Part shown: positions 51,822 to 60,092 of the stretch, one piece after another
How the letters are laid out: every line of letters starts with the position of its first letter
Position numbering within the stretch: position 1 is the first letter of the stretch
Assembly (NCBI GenBank): GCA_963835085.1
Contig: CAWIED010000001.1
Coordinates: 496,001 to 560,000 of the forward strand
Direction: 5' to 3'
DNA: 64,000 nt
Source: JBDIAG01 sp963835085
GTDB lineage: Bacteria > Actinomycetota > Actinomycetes > Actinomycetales > CAWJMD01
Made by a program: the position numbers and the translations under genes
The notes under the pieces: model-generated
Database searches by the model: none
The model's input: only the letters and a program-made list of their open reading frames with translations
Told to the model about the DNA's origin: nothing

Positions 51822-51841
51822 TGCGCGACTACCTGGACTGA
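51822..51841 (+). repeat. attR core
   Basis: Exact copy of the last 20 bp of the sigma gene (TGCGCGACTACCTGGACTGA). Flanking bases on both sides differ from attL, which limits the identity to 20 bp. Confidence 0.88.
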
Positions 51842-51844
51842 GGC

Positions 51845-52332
51845 TCTTCCGCTGATCGGCCCACGCTGCTATGCGTTGACCATCAGCGCGATCGCAACGC
51901 ACCACGTCATCGAATGCGTTGCAGGCATCGGGCTTCCGGGCGAGCCCTTCCTGGGGCGTCGTCGCACGGCGCTGATCTGGAGTGGGCTGTTCTCCGCCAA
52001 CCTGGTTCTTTCGGGTCGGCGGGGAACGGTCTGCGACCCGATCGTCGGCTTTTGCCAACGGCGCCCACCAAGCGCTCGCACTGCAGCACTACGTCGATTG
52101 GCCGTGGGCCCTCCGTTACGGCGTTCCACTGATCACCGAGGCCGAAGGACTGTCGTCTCGGTTGCTGCCGGCATACAACGCAGCCTTGCTAGCGACAGTC
52201 GTCTGGTCGACGATCGCGATCGTCGCCGACCGGCGTCCTCGAATGGTCATCGGGTATCTGCTAGGGCTCGCCACGCTGCCGTTGCAACTGAAATCCGCAC
52301 GCCACCATCAAGATTGGCTTCGGTTCTCGTGA
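51845..52332 (+). pseudogene. decayed membrane protein next to attR
   Basis: A hydrophobic reading frame (LTISAIATHHVIECVAGIGL; RRTALIWSGLFSANLVLS) breaks near 52040 and continues in another frame as HQALALQHYVDWPWALRYGV; LPAYNAALLATVVWSTIAIV; GYLLGLATLPLQLKSARHHQ. Together they look like one small multi-helix protein of unknown family. At least one frameshift is needed. This would be the chromosomal gene directly after the sigma factor before the element entered. Confidence 0.5.
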
Positions 52333-52660
52333 TTCGAGAAGGCGGCTAGGAACTCCAGGGGGCTGCCCAGGCTTCCGATCGGGATCCTCGTACCTGTTGC
52401 GGAAGGGGGCGTAGTAGCCGAGCTCGGACAAGACCACTGCCCTAGCTACTCCAGGGGTCACGTCGGTAGCTCGGCGCGGCTCATTGGGTAGGCGTCTAAA
52501 CTGGGAGCCGCAGCCGATGTCGTGTTCGTCGTCGAAGTGATCTCGCCGGGCTTCCGAGTGGCAACTGTTGACCAGCCAGCCCACCTGAACGTCGACTTCA
52601 CAAATCTCGTTCAGCGCCGCTGAGATTTCCGCCTTCAAGTAGGAACGGGCGTGGGCGCGC
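52261..52660 (-). pseudogene. possible C-terminal gene remnant
   Basis: The minus strand reads SYLKAEISAALNEICEVDVQ, VGWLVNSCHSEARRDHFDDE and ARAVVLSELGYYAPFRNRY. This has normal protein composition, unlike the shadows around it, but lacks a start codon. A second frame upstream (ECGVFNLDARPRPFLLEGG) may belong to it. Not recognised. Plus-strand 52333-52702 otherwise holds nothing. Confidence 0.35.
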
Positions 52661-52702
52661 GTCGAGGTTGAAGACCCCGCACTCCCGGGCGATGCTGACC
52701 CG

Positions 52703-53893
52703 ATGCCGCTTGCACGCCTCACCGACGACGAACGCCGGGCCCGTCTGGCCCGTCGACATGCCATCGCCCCGAACCATCGGGTGGGTGATGTGGAAGCGGC
52801 CACCCGGGCGGTGGTGGCGCTGCACGCCACGGAACCGGCGTCGGTGTACTTATCGGCCTGGGCTCGGGTCGACCAGCTTTCGGTGGCCGACGTCGACGCC
52901 GCACTGTACGAAACCCGTTGTCTCGTCAAGCAGCTCGCGATGCGGCGAACTCTTTTTGTCTTTCCCCGCGAGCTGCTGCCCGCGGTGCTCGGGAGCGCGT
53001 CGGCGCGGGTCGCGGCCTCGGAGGCCCGCCGGGTTGCCAAGGCCGTGGAGGCAGGTGGACTGGCCGACGACGGCGATGCCTGGCTCGCCCAGGCTCTGAG
53101 TGCGGTGTGTGCGGAGATCGCAGACGGGGACGGGCTGTCGGCCCAACAGGTGCGCGAGCGGGTCGCGGCCGTGCAAGGCCAGCTGACCATGGCACCGGGT
53201 CGCACCTGGGGTGGACAGGTCCACGTCGCGCCCTGGGTGCTGACGTCTGCTGGCCTGCGTGGACACCTGGTGCGTGGGCTCGCTGCCGGGCATTGGCGCA
53301 ACCCGCGGCACGTCTGGGTCGCGATGCGGCGATGGCTGGGCGAGGTCGGCGAGCCGTTGCCGAGTGAGCAGGGCTACGCGGAGCTGGTGCGGCGCTGGCT
53401 CGCCAGGTTCGGGCCAGGGACCGCCGACGATCTCGTCTGGTGGCTCGGTTCCACCAAGACGGCCGTGCGTGCCGCACTCGCCGACGTGGCAGCCGTCCAG
53501 GTGCAGTTGGACGACGGCCAGCTCGGCTGGGTGCTGCCCGACGACGTCGAGCCCGGGCCGGCCGTGGAGCCCTGGGCGGCGTTGCTGCCCACGCTCGATC
53601 CCACGACGATGGGGTGGAAGCAACGGGACTTCTATCTCGACCCGAGCGACGCGCCCTACCTGTTCGACACGAACGGCAACGGCGGCACCACCGCCTGGTG
53701 GAACGGGCGGGTCGTCGGCTGCTGGGTGCAAGATCCGGACGGCGTCGTACGGGTGGTGACGCGACGCGATCCCGGCGTCGAGGCGCGACAGGCACTGGAC
53801 CAGCAGGCCGAACGGCTGACCCAGTGGCTGGACGGAGTGGTCGTCAACAGCGTGTATGCCTCTCCTCAGATGCGCGGGGAACGTCTGCCGTAA
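52703..53893 (+). CDS. winged-helix DNA-binding protein (AlkZ-like, HTH_42)
   Basis: 396 residues from ATG 52703. Matches the winged-helix superfamily that includes the AlkZ DNA glycosylases: ATRAVVALHATEPASVYLSA, MRRTLFVFPRELLPAVL, LVRRWLARFGPGTADDLVWW and DPTTMGWKQRDFYLD. The AlkZ catalytic QxQ motif is not evident (HATEP stands at the equivalent place), so glycosylase activity is doubtful. Possible role in DNA damage response. Single gene. Confidence 0.8.
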   Translation: MPLARLTDDERRARLARRHAIAPNHRVGDVEAATRAVVALHATEPASVYLSAWARVDQLSVADVDAALYETRCLVKQLAMRRTLFVFPRELLPAVLGSASARVAASEARRVAKAVEAGGLADDGDAWLAQALSAVCAEIADGDGLSAQQVRERVAAVQGQLTMAPGRTWGGQVHVAPWVLTSAGLRGHLVRGLAAGHWRNPRHVWVAMRRWLGEVGEPLPSEQGYAELVRRWLARFGPGTADDLVWWLGSTKTAVRAALADVAAVQVQLDDGQLGWVLPDDVEPGPAVEPWAALLPTLDPTTMGWKQRDFYLDPSDAPYLFDTNGNGGTTAWWNGRVVGCWVQDPDGVVRVVTRRDPGVEARQALDQQAERLTQWLDGVVVNSVYASPQMRGERLP

Positions 53894-54012
53894 CCGGTCC
53901 GGCGGCGCGGAGAGGGCTCGGGTCGGCGCGTGGGTTCTATGCGTCCAGCCCACATCGGATGCCTGGCATCCACAGCGGCCCTGGCAGCCAGCCAGGGCAC
54001 CATAATCGCGAG

Positions 54013-56751
54013 ATGACGCGTCTGGTGGTGGCTCTCGATGACGAGCAGGTCGACCTCGCGGAGGTGGGCGGCAAGGGACTGAACCTCGTGCGCACCACGC
54101 GGGCAGGCCTGCCGGTGCCGCCCGGATTCGTGGTGACGACGGCCGCCTATCTGCAGCACGTGCAGGCCAATGGACTCACCGACGGCATCGCGGCGGTACT
54201 TGCACGGCTCCCGCTGGGCTCGCCCGGGGTCGATGACCCGGAGGCGTTGGAGATCGCTTCGCGGAGGATCCGCTCGTCGATCACGAAGTCTCCTGTGCCG
54301 CAAGAGGTTTGCGATGCCGTGCTGCAACGAGCGGGGGAGTTGCCGGGGCCGGTGGCGGTGCGCTCGTCGGCAACGGCCGAAGACCTGCCCGACCTGTCGT
54401 TCGCCGGGCAGCAAGACACCTTCCTCAATGTGATCGGCGCCGACGACGTGCTGGCCCGGGTGGTCGACTGCTGGGCGAGCCTGTGGGCCGCTCGCGCCAT
54501 CGGCTACCGGCGGCGCGCCGGGATCTCGCACGACGACGTGGCGCTGGCGGTGGTCGTGCAGGAGCTCGTACCGGCCGATGCGAGCGGTGTGCTGTTCACG
54601 GCCGATCCGCTCACTGGGGTGCGCGACCGCACCGTCATCGACGCCACTCTCGGGCTGGGCGAAGCGCTGGTGAGCGGGCAGGTCGACCCCGACCACTACG
54701 AGATCGAGACCAGCACCCACCGCATTCTGGCCGCCACCGCCGGCGCCAAGGCTGTACGGACGACGGCACGGGCGGACGGCGGGGTCGAGCTGGTGCCTGC
54801 CGTCGCCGGTGAGGGCCTGGCCCTGACCCCGTCTCGGGTGCATGAGCTCGTGGCTCTCGGGCAGCGCGTGCAGGACGAGTACGGCAGCCCACAAGACCTC
54901 GAGTGGGCGATCGCCGACGGCCGGTTGTGGCTGCTCCAGGCCCGTTCGATCACCTCCCTGTTCGATATCCCGAAGGCGATCGGCACACGCGCACAACTGG
55001 TTTCGTCGCCCGACCTCGAGGTGTGGTTCTCGTTCGGGGCATTTCAAGGGGTGCTGGCTCCCTTTACTCCCATCGGGCGCGATGCCATCGGCGTTCTGGC
55101 TGCTGGCGGGGCGGGGATGCTGGGCCAGGAGCTCGATCCGGCCGATGTGGGCTTCATCGGCGAGGGCGGCGAACGGCTTTGGGTGCGCCTCGACGGGTTG
55201 CTCCGGAATCCGTTGGGCCGCCGGCTCGTCCCGGTGATGTTGGGTATCGGGGAGCCCGGTAGCCAGGCGATCGTGCGAGAAGTGCTGAGCGATCCGAGAC
55301 TCGCGCCTCGCCCGCCCCAGGTGAGGACGGCCCTTCGGCTGGCCAGGCTGATGGGCCGGGTCGTGCCCGGGGTCGTGGTGACGATGGTGAGCCCGCGGCG
55401 GGGCCGGCGGCTCTTCGAGGCTCGGGCCGCCCGGTTGGTGACCGGGGCGCGGCACCTGGTGGAACAGGCCAAGCCAGACACGCCGTGCGGTTCAGTGGAG
55501 ACGCGGCTCGACGCGCAGCTCACTCGGCAGGTGGGTGTTGCCCGCGCGAGCCTGAGCCCCTGCATGCGAGTGCTGTTGCCGACGTTCGCACCCGTCATGA
55601 TGCCGAGCATGCTCATGCTGGGCGCGCTCACCCGCCTGGTGAACCGCTGCGGCGGCCCCGGCGACCAGCAGCTCCCGCTCGAGCTTCTGCGCGGACTGGC
55701 GGGCAACGTGACGACGGACATGGATCTTGCGCTCTGGCAGGTGGCGCAGGACGTACGAGGCACCGCGGCGGAGGCGGACGTGCGCGCCGGAACACCGGCG
55801 CAGGCCTGCCAGGTCTTCCTCGATGGGCGGTGGCCAGAGCCCGCCGCGGGCGCGCTGCGCGGGTTTCTCCACCGCTATGGCATGCGTGGGGTGGGGGAGA
55901 TCGATCTCGGACGCACCCGGTGGCGTGACGATCCGACCGACGTCGTCACTACGCTGCGGGCCTACCTCAACATCGACCCGGCCAACGCGCCCGACGTCGT
56001 CTACCGGCAGGCCGTGCAGGCTGCCGAGACGGCCGCGCAGCGCCTGATCGGACTGGCGGGGCCGCTGCGAGCGCCAGCGGCACGATTCGCCACCTCCCGG
56101 ATCCGCAGCCTTCTCGGAGCCCGCGAGACCCCCAAGTTCACGATCGTCTCCGTGCTGGGACTGGTTCGCGAGGGGCTGCTCGAGTGCGGTAGGAGTCTCG
56201 TCGAGGAGGGGGTGCTGGAGCGGGCTGAAGACGTCATGATGCTGCGCCTGGCCGAGTTGGCCCGGGGTGGCGAATTGGCCCGGAGCGAAGACCGTTCCGG
56301 GTGGGCCGGCCTCGTGGTAGCGCGCAAGGCGGCTCAGGAACGGGAGGCCCGGCGCAGGCTCGTCCCGCGGGTGATCCTGGGCGACGGCCGCACGTACTAT
56401 CACGCGAGCGGCACGCCCACCGAGGGCGCTGTGGTGGGCTCGCCCGTCTCGCCCGGCAGCGTCGAGGGTCGGGTGCGAGTGGTGCTCGACCCGGTGCACT
56501 CCGGCCTGCAACCTGGCGAGATCCTCGTGTGCCCCGGCACTGATCCCGCCTGGACGCCGTTGTTCCTCACCGCGGGCGGCCTGGTGTGCGAAGTGGGGGG
56601 CATGATGACGCATGGATCGGTGGTGGCTCGCGAATACGGCATCCCGGCCGTGGTCGGGGTGCCTGATGCGACGTCGAGATTGCCTACCGGCACCCGGGTG
56701 CGCCTCGATGGCAGTGCCGGCACGATCGAGCTGCTGGACGAGGCAACCTAG
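54013..56751 (+). CDS. PEP synthase / rifampicin phosphotransferase-like enzyme
   Basis: 912 residues from ATG 54013; the longer upstream frame overlaps the previous gene and is not used. An N-terminal ATP-grasp (PPDK_N) domain (VGGKGLNLVRTTRAGLPVPP; VAVRSSATAEDLPDLSFAGQ) and a middle domain are followed by a C-terminal swivelling phosphohistidine domain with His867 in GGMMTHGSVVAREYGIPAVV. That MMTHGSVV form and the domain order ATP-binding, substrate-binding, His match rifampicin phosphotransferases better than classical PpsA (TCHAA). True PEP synthases also have a PEP-binding C-terminal barrel, which is absent. It may phosphorylate rifamycin or another substrate. Confidence 0.82.
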   Translation: MTRLVVALDDEQVDLAEVGGKGLNLVRTTRAGLPVPPGFVVTTAAYLQHVQANGLTDGIAAVLARLPLGSPGVDDPEALEIASRRIRSSITKSPVPQEVCDAVLQRAGELPGPVAVRSSATAEDLPDLSFAGQQDTFLNVIGADDVLARVVDCWASLWAARAIGYRRRAGISHDDVALAVVVQELVPADASGVLFTADPLTGVRDRTVIDATLGLGEALVSGQVDPDHYEIETSTHRILAATAGAKAVRTTARADGGVELVPAVAGEGLALTPSRVHELVALGQRVQDEYGSPQDLEWAIADGRLWLLQARSITSLFDIPKAIGTRAQLVSSPDLEVWFSFGAFQGVLAPFTPIGRDAIGVLAAGGAGMLGQELDPADVGFIGEGGERLWVRLDGLLRNPLGRRLVPVMLGIGEPGSQAIVREVLSDPRLAPRPPQVRTALRLARLMGRVVPGVVVTMVSPRRGRRLFEARAARLVTGARHLVEQAKPDTPCGSVETRLDAQLTRQVGVARASLSPCMRVLLPTFAPVMMPSMLMLGALTRLVNRCGGPGDQQLPLELLRGLAGNVTTDMDLALWQVAQDVRGTAAEADVRAGTPAQACQVFLDGRWPEPAAGALRGFLHRYGMRGVGEIDLGRTRWRDDPTDVVTTLRAYLNIDPANAPDVVYRQAVQAAETAAQRLIGLAGPLRAPAARFATSRIRSLLGARETPKFTIVSVLGLVREGLLECGRSLVEEGVLERAEDVMMLRLAELARGGELARSEDRSGWAGLVVARKAAQEREARRRLVPRVILGDGRTYYHASGTPTEGAVVGSPVSPGSVEGRVRVVLDPVHSGLQPGEILVCPGTDPAWTPLFLTAGGLVCEVGGMMTHGSVVAREYGIPAVVGVPDATSRLPTGTRVRLDGSAGTIELLDEAT

Positions 56752-56830
56752 CTCGGTCTTCCACGCGGGTGGCGCTGAGGCTCGCAGGGGTGGAGCTTCG
56801 GCGGTTGATGAAGGTTCGTAAGACTCGGCG

Positions 56831-57553
56831 TTAGGTAGCGCCCGCGTGCCTATCCTGTCCTGGCTCGCGAGGATGCCGGCGATGACGATGAGCCCGCCGA
56901 TCGGCTCGTTCCAGTGGAGGGACTCGCCGACAAGGAGCACACCTAGTACGACGCCTACGACCGGTGATAGGTAGGTGACTGTGGAGGTGCGTGCCGGTCC
57001 CCAGTCTCGCAAAATGCGGTTGTACCAGATATACGCGAGCCCGGTGCCGAGCACGCCGAGTGCGGAAATCGAGAGAACAACACGCCAGTCGAGGCTGATG
57101 AGGCCGCGCGGATCGACGGAGGCGAGGAGCCAGGCGATCACTGCTCCGAGGCCGATCTCGACGGTGGAGAGCGTGATCGGGTCGTAGCCGGCATTCGACA
57201 GGAAGCGACGCAAGTACACGCCGGAGAAGCCGTACGACGCCGTTGTAGATACTCGCCAAGCTGCTGGGCACCTGCTGTTCGGCCCACGCGAAGAGCGAGT
57301 ATGGCACGACCGCGAAGAAGACAGCGACGACCAGCAGGTGTGCCCAGATATGCCCTTTGCGCGGCCAGCGTCGGCGGGTGACGAGCATGATCGCGATGAG
57401 CGTGGCGGCGCCGAATGAGAGTCGACCGAGCACCACCTGGGTTGGACTCAGTCCCTCCAGGCCGACCTTCATGAACAGGAAGCTGGCCCCCCAGACCGCC
57501 GATAGTGCGATGAACGCCCAGACCGTGCCGGTGAGGTTGCCGATGCGTCTCAT
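56831..57553 (-). pseudogene. EamA/DMT-family transporter with internal deletion
   Basis: The first half (LTGTVWAFIALSAVWGASFL; FMKVGLEGLSPTQVVLGRLS; AEQQVPSSLASIYN) breaks near 57240 and continues in another frame from YGFSGVYLRRFLSNAGYDPI to LHWNEPIGGLIVIAGILASQ. About 50 residues between the two EamA repeats are missing as well as the frame. Such permeases move metabolites or drugs. This copy is inactive. The start is ATG 57553 (57571 possible). It is divergent from the LysR gene, which may once have controlled it. Confidence 0.75.
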
Positions 57554-57578
57554 GCAGTCTAGTTTTTGCATTGCGTGG

Positions 57579-57606
57579 CCATGAGTCCAATACATAGAAC
57601 TCATGG
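57579..57606. promoter_or_regulatory. inverted repeat between the DMT remnant and lysR
   Basis: CCATGAGT and ACTCATGG, perfect 8-bp arms 12 bp apart, 17 bp before the LysR start. Position and symmetry suit the LysR-type binding site. Confidence 0.5.
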
Positions 57607-57623
57607 CTACATGAGGAGGATCA

Positions 57624-58499
57624 ATGGCTATCACGCTCGCTCAGCTGCGGGCGGTGGTCACCGTCGCGGAGCGCGCCTCGTTCACAGATGCCGCAACCGA
57701 TCTCGGCATCAGCCAGTCCGCCGTCTCCCACGCCGTCCTCGGTCTGGAGAAGGAGGTGGGTGGGCGGCTCCTTCGACGCGAGGGCGGGGTTGAGTTGACC
57801 GTGCTCGGACATCGCGTCGTCAAGCATGCCCGAGCAGTGCTGGCGTCCGTGTCCGCGCTTGAGAGCGAGGTGCGGCAGGACGAGACGTGGGTCGGAACCG
57901 TCCGGCTCGGTGCCGTGGCGACTGTGTGCCAGGGGCTGCTGCCCGAGGTCCTGCCGTTGTGGACGGCAAAACTGCCGAAGGTCGAGGTGTCGATCTATGA
58001 AGGCGACGACGACGAGCTGCCGGAGTGGCTTGAAACGGGAGTTGTCGATGCAGCAATCCTGGTCGAGCCGTCGCCTGTCCCATCAGGGGGACGGCTCGTG
58101 GCTACGGACGAATTCGCCGCGGTCGTGCGCGCCGACCACCCTCTAGCCGGTCTCGACGGTATCCCGCTGGCTGAACTGGACGAAGATGGACTGATCGTCT
58201 CTACAGGCGGGTGCGAGGCACACGTCAAGAAGATGCATGACGAGGAGGGCCTGCCCTACGTGTACTCCCACCGGGTGCGCGAAATGAGCACCCTGTTCCG
58301 TATGGTCGAGCAGAGTATGGGTGTCGCGATCGTGCCGTCGCTCGGGCGCGGGATGATCCCGGGCGATCTCGTCATGAGGCCGCTCGCCAGGCGCAGACCT
58401 CGGCGCCTTGTGCTGTCAGGGCCGAGTTCGCGACCGTGGCATCCAGCCGTCCACGCTCTTGTCGATGCGGTAGGAGAGAGCGTGCAGATCTCTCTGTAG
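57624..58499 (+). CDS. LysR-family transcriptional regulator
   Basis: 291 residues from ATG 57624 with GAGGAGGA upstream. The N-terminal winged helix (TLAQLRAVVTVAERASFTDA then ATDLGISQSAVSHAVLGLEK) and a C-terminal effector domain (TVRLGAVATVCQGLLPEVLP) are typical. It is divergent from the transporter remnant. The effector is unknown. Since its likely target is broken, it may be an orphan. Confidence 0.9.
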   Translation: MAITLAQLRAVVTVAERASFTDAATDLGISQSAVSHAVLGLEKEVGGRLLRREGGVELTVLGHRVVKHARAVLASVSALESEVRQDETWVGTVRLGAVATVCQGLLPEVLPLWTAKLPKVEVSIYEGDDDELPEWLETGVVDAAILVEPSPVPSGGRLVATDEFAAVVRADHPLAGLDGIPLAELDEDGLIVSTGGCEAHVKKMHDEEGLPYVYSHRVREMSTLFRMVEQSMGVAIVPSLGRGMIPGDLVMRPLARRRPRRLVLSGPSSRPWHPAVHALVDAVGESVQISL

Positions 58500-58643
58500 C
58501 TGCGAAGGCCCGTAACTCCTCGTGGCAGGGCTGCTCTTGACTTCGAAACGCACAGGGCTTGGCGCTTCGGTTGCTTGCGAGGAGCGCAGACCTAGAAAGG
58601 CGGGGCGTTCCTTCCGCAGGATCAACCCGACCGGCCAGGCGGC

Positions 58644-60017
58644 TCAGCACTCGATGACGTTGACCGCGAGGCCGCCGCGGGCGGTCTCCTTGTACTTCAC
58701 CTTCATGTCGGCGCCCGTCTCTCGCATCGTCTTGATGACCTTGTCGAGCGAGACGATGTGTGAGCCGTCGCCACGCAACGCTGTGCGGGCCGCGGTGATG
58801 GCCTTGACCGAGGCGACGGCGTTGCGCTCGATGCACGGAATCTGCACCAGACCGCCCACCGGGTCGCAGGTGAGACCGAGATTGTGCTCCATGCCGATCT
58901 CGGCGGCGTTCTCCACCTGGGAGGGCGTGCCGCCCATGACGGCGGCGAAGGCCCCGGCAGCCATCGAGCAGGCCGAGCCCACCTCACCCTGGCAACCCAC
59001 TTCGGCTCCGGAGATCGAAGCGGTCTCCTTGTAGATCACGCCGATGGCGCCGGCGGTGAGCAGAAACCGGATCACCCCGTCGTCGTCGGAGCCCGGCACG
59101 AACTGGGTGTAGTACTTCAACACAGCAGGAATGATGCCTGCGGCCCCGTTGGTAGGGGCGGTGACCACCCGCCCACCCGCCGCGTTCTCCTCGTTGACCG
59201 CCAACGCGTACAGGGTGATCCAGTCCATGCCCCGCAACGGATCTGCCGAGTCGGCTTCAAGCTTGAGCCGGCGGGCGAGTTCGGGGGCACGCCGGCGAAC
59301 CCGTAGCCCACCAGGCAGCACGCCCTCGGTGGCAGAGCCGTTGTCGATGCACTCGCACATGACAGCCCACAAGGCCAGTAGACCCGAGCGCACCTCGGCC
59401 TCCGAACGCCAGGATGTCTCGTTCTCGAGCATGATGCGAGCGATGGACTTGCCCGTCTCGCGGCAGTGCGCGAGCAACTCGTCGCCGGTACGGAAGGGAT
59501 GTGCCACCACCGTGCTGTCTTGCACCACGCGGTCGGGGCCGGCCGCGTCTTCGTTGACGACGAACCCGCCGCCCACCGAGTAATAGACCTTTCTGGCAAG
59601 CTGCGTGCCGTCGGCGTCGTACGCCGCGAACCGCATTCCGTTGGGGTGCAGTGGCAGTGACTTGCGACGATGCATCACCAGGTCGTCGTCCTCGGTGAAG
59701 CTGATCTCGTGCTTGCCGAGCAGTTGCAACCGCCCGGCTGCCCGGATGGCTGCCAGCTTAGGCTGCACGGCCCTCGGATCCACCGTCTCTGGAACCTCAC
59801 CCGACAGGCCGAGCAGCACGGCGGTGTTCGACCCGTGCCCGTGACCGGTGGCGCCGAGCGAGCCGAACAACTCGGCCTTGACCGTGGCGGTGCGTTGCAG
59901 CAGACCGGACTCGTTCAGCCCGGTGGCGAAGAGAACGGCGGCGCGCATCGGCCCCACGGTGTGCGAACTCGATGGGCCGATGCCGATCGAGAACAGGTCG
60001 AAAACGCTCAGGGCCAT
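58644..60017 (-). CDS. sdaA: L-serine dehydratase (single-chain, iron-sulfur)
   Basis: 457 residues, starting MALSVFDLFSIGIGPSSSHT then VGPMRAA, a hallmark of the family. Cysteines in VGCQGEVGSACSMAAGAF and GLTCDPVGGLVQIPCIERN ligate the [4Fe-4S] cluster. It deaminates serine to pyruvate. It follows glyA on the same strand, 75 bp away, so serine formed from glycine by the cluster can be used as carbon source or drained. Confidence 0.95.
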   Translation of the reverse strand: MALSVFDLFSIGIGPSSSHTVGPMRAAVLFATGLNESGLLQRTATVKAELFGSLGATGHGHGSNTAVLLGLSGEVPETVDPRAVQPKLAAIRAAGRLQLLGKHEISFTEDDDLVMHRRKSLPLHPNGMRFAAYDADGTQLARKVYYSVGGGFVVNEDAAGPDRVVQDSTVVAHPFRTGDELLAHCRETGKSIARIMLENETSWRSEAEVRSGLLALWAVMCECIDNGSATEGVLPGGLRVRRRAPELARRLKLEADSADPLRGMDWITLYALAVNEENAAGGRVVTAPTNGAAGIIPAVLKYYTQFVPGSDDDGVIRFLLTAGAIGVIYKETASISGAEVGCQGEVGSACSMAAGAFAAVMGGTPSQVENAAEIGMEHNLGLTCDPVGGLVQIPCIERNAVASVKAITAARTALRGDGSHIVSLDKVIKTMRETGADMKVKYKETARGGLAVNVIEC

Positions 60018-60092
60018 GGTTGCTGACCTCCTCGGGTCGACACCTGCCGAGACGTCGTTGTCTCGGCAGGCGGTGGTGCCCCGGGCGCTGGG

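Larger units (their letters stand above)
41564..51841 (+). mobile_element. 10.3-kb integrated element in the 3' end of the sigma-factor gene
   Basis: Bounded by 20-bp direct repeats. It carries a tyrosine integrase next to attL, a primase/helicase, a WhiB-like protein, an HTH protein that may act as excisionase, a truncated BRO-type antirepressor and about ten small proteins, mostly coupled by 4-bp overlaps. No capsid, portal, terminase, tail, lysis or conjugation gene is recognisable. Size and content resemble small prophage-like or satellite elements such as phiRv1/phiRv2 of M. tuberculosis, but without their capsid genes. Insertion regenerates the sigma gene end, so the host gene keeps its coding sequence. 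Confidence 0.85.

Noticed and set aside
53440..54012. N-terminal extension of the PEP synthase-like protein
   Set aside because: It runs inside the coding sequence of the winged-helix gene. The family start and an ATG are at 54013.
55492..57219. Minus-strand ORF of 575 codons
   Set aside because: Only its first part (DMT transporter second half) is real; the rest is antisense to the PEP synthase-like gene.
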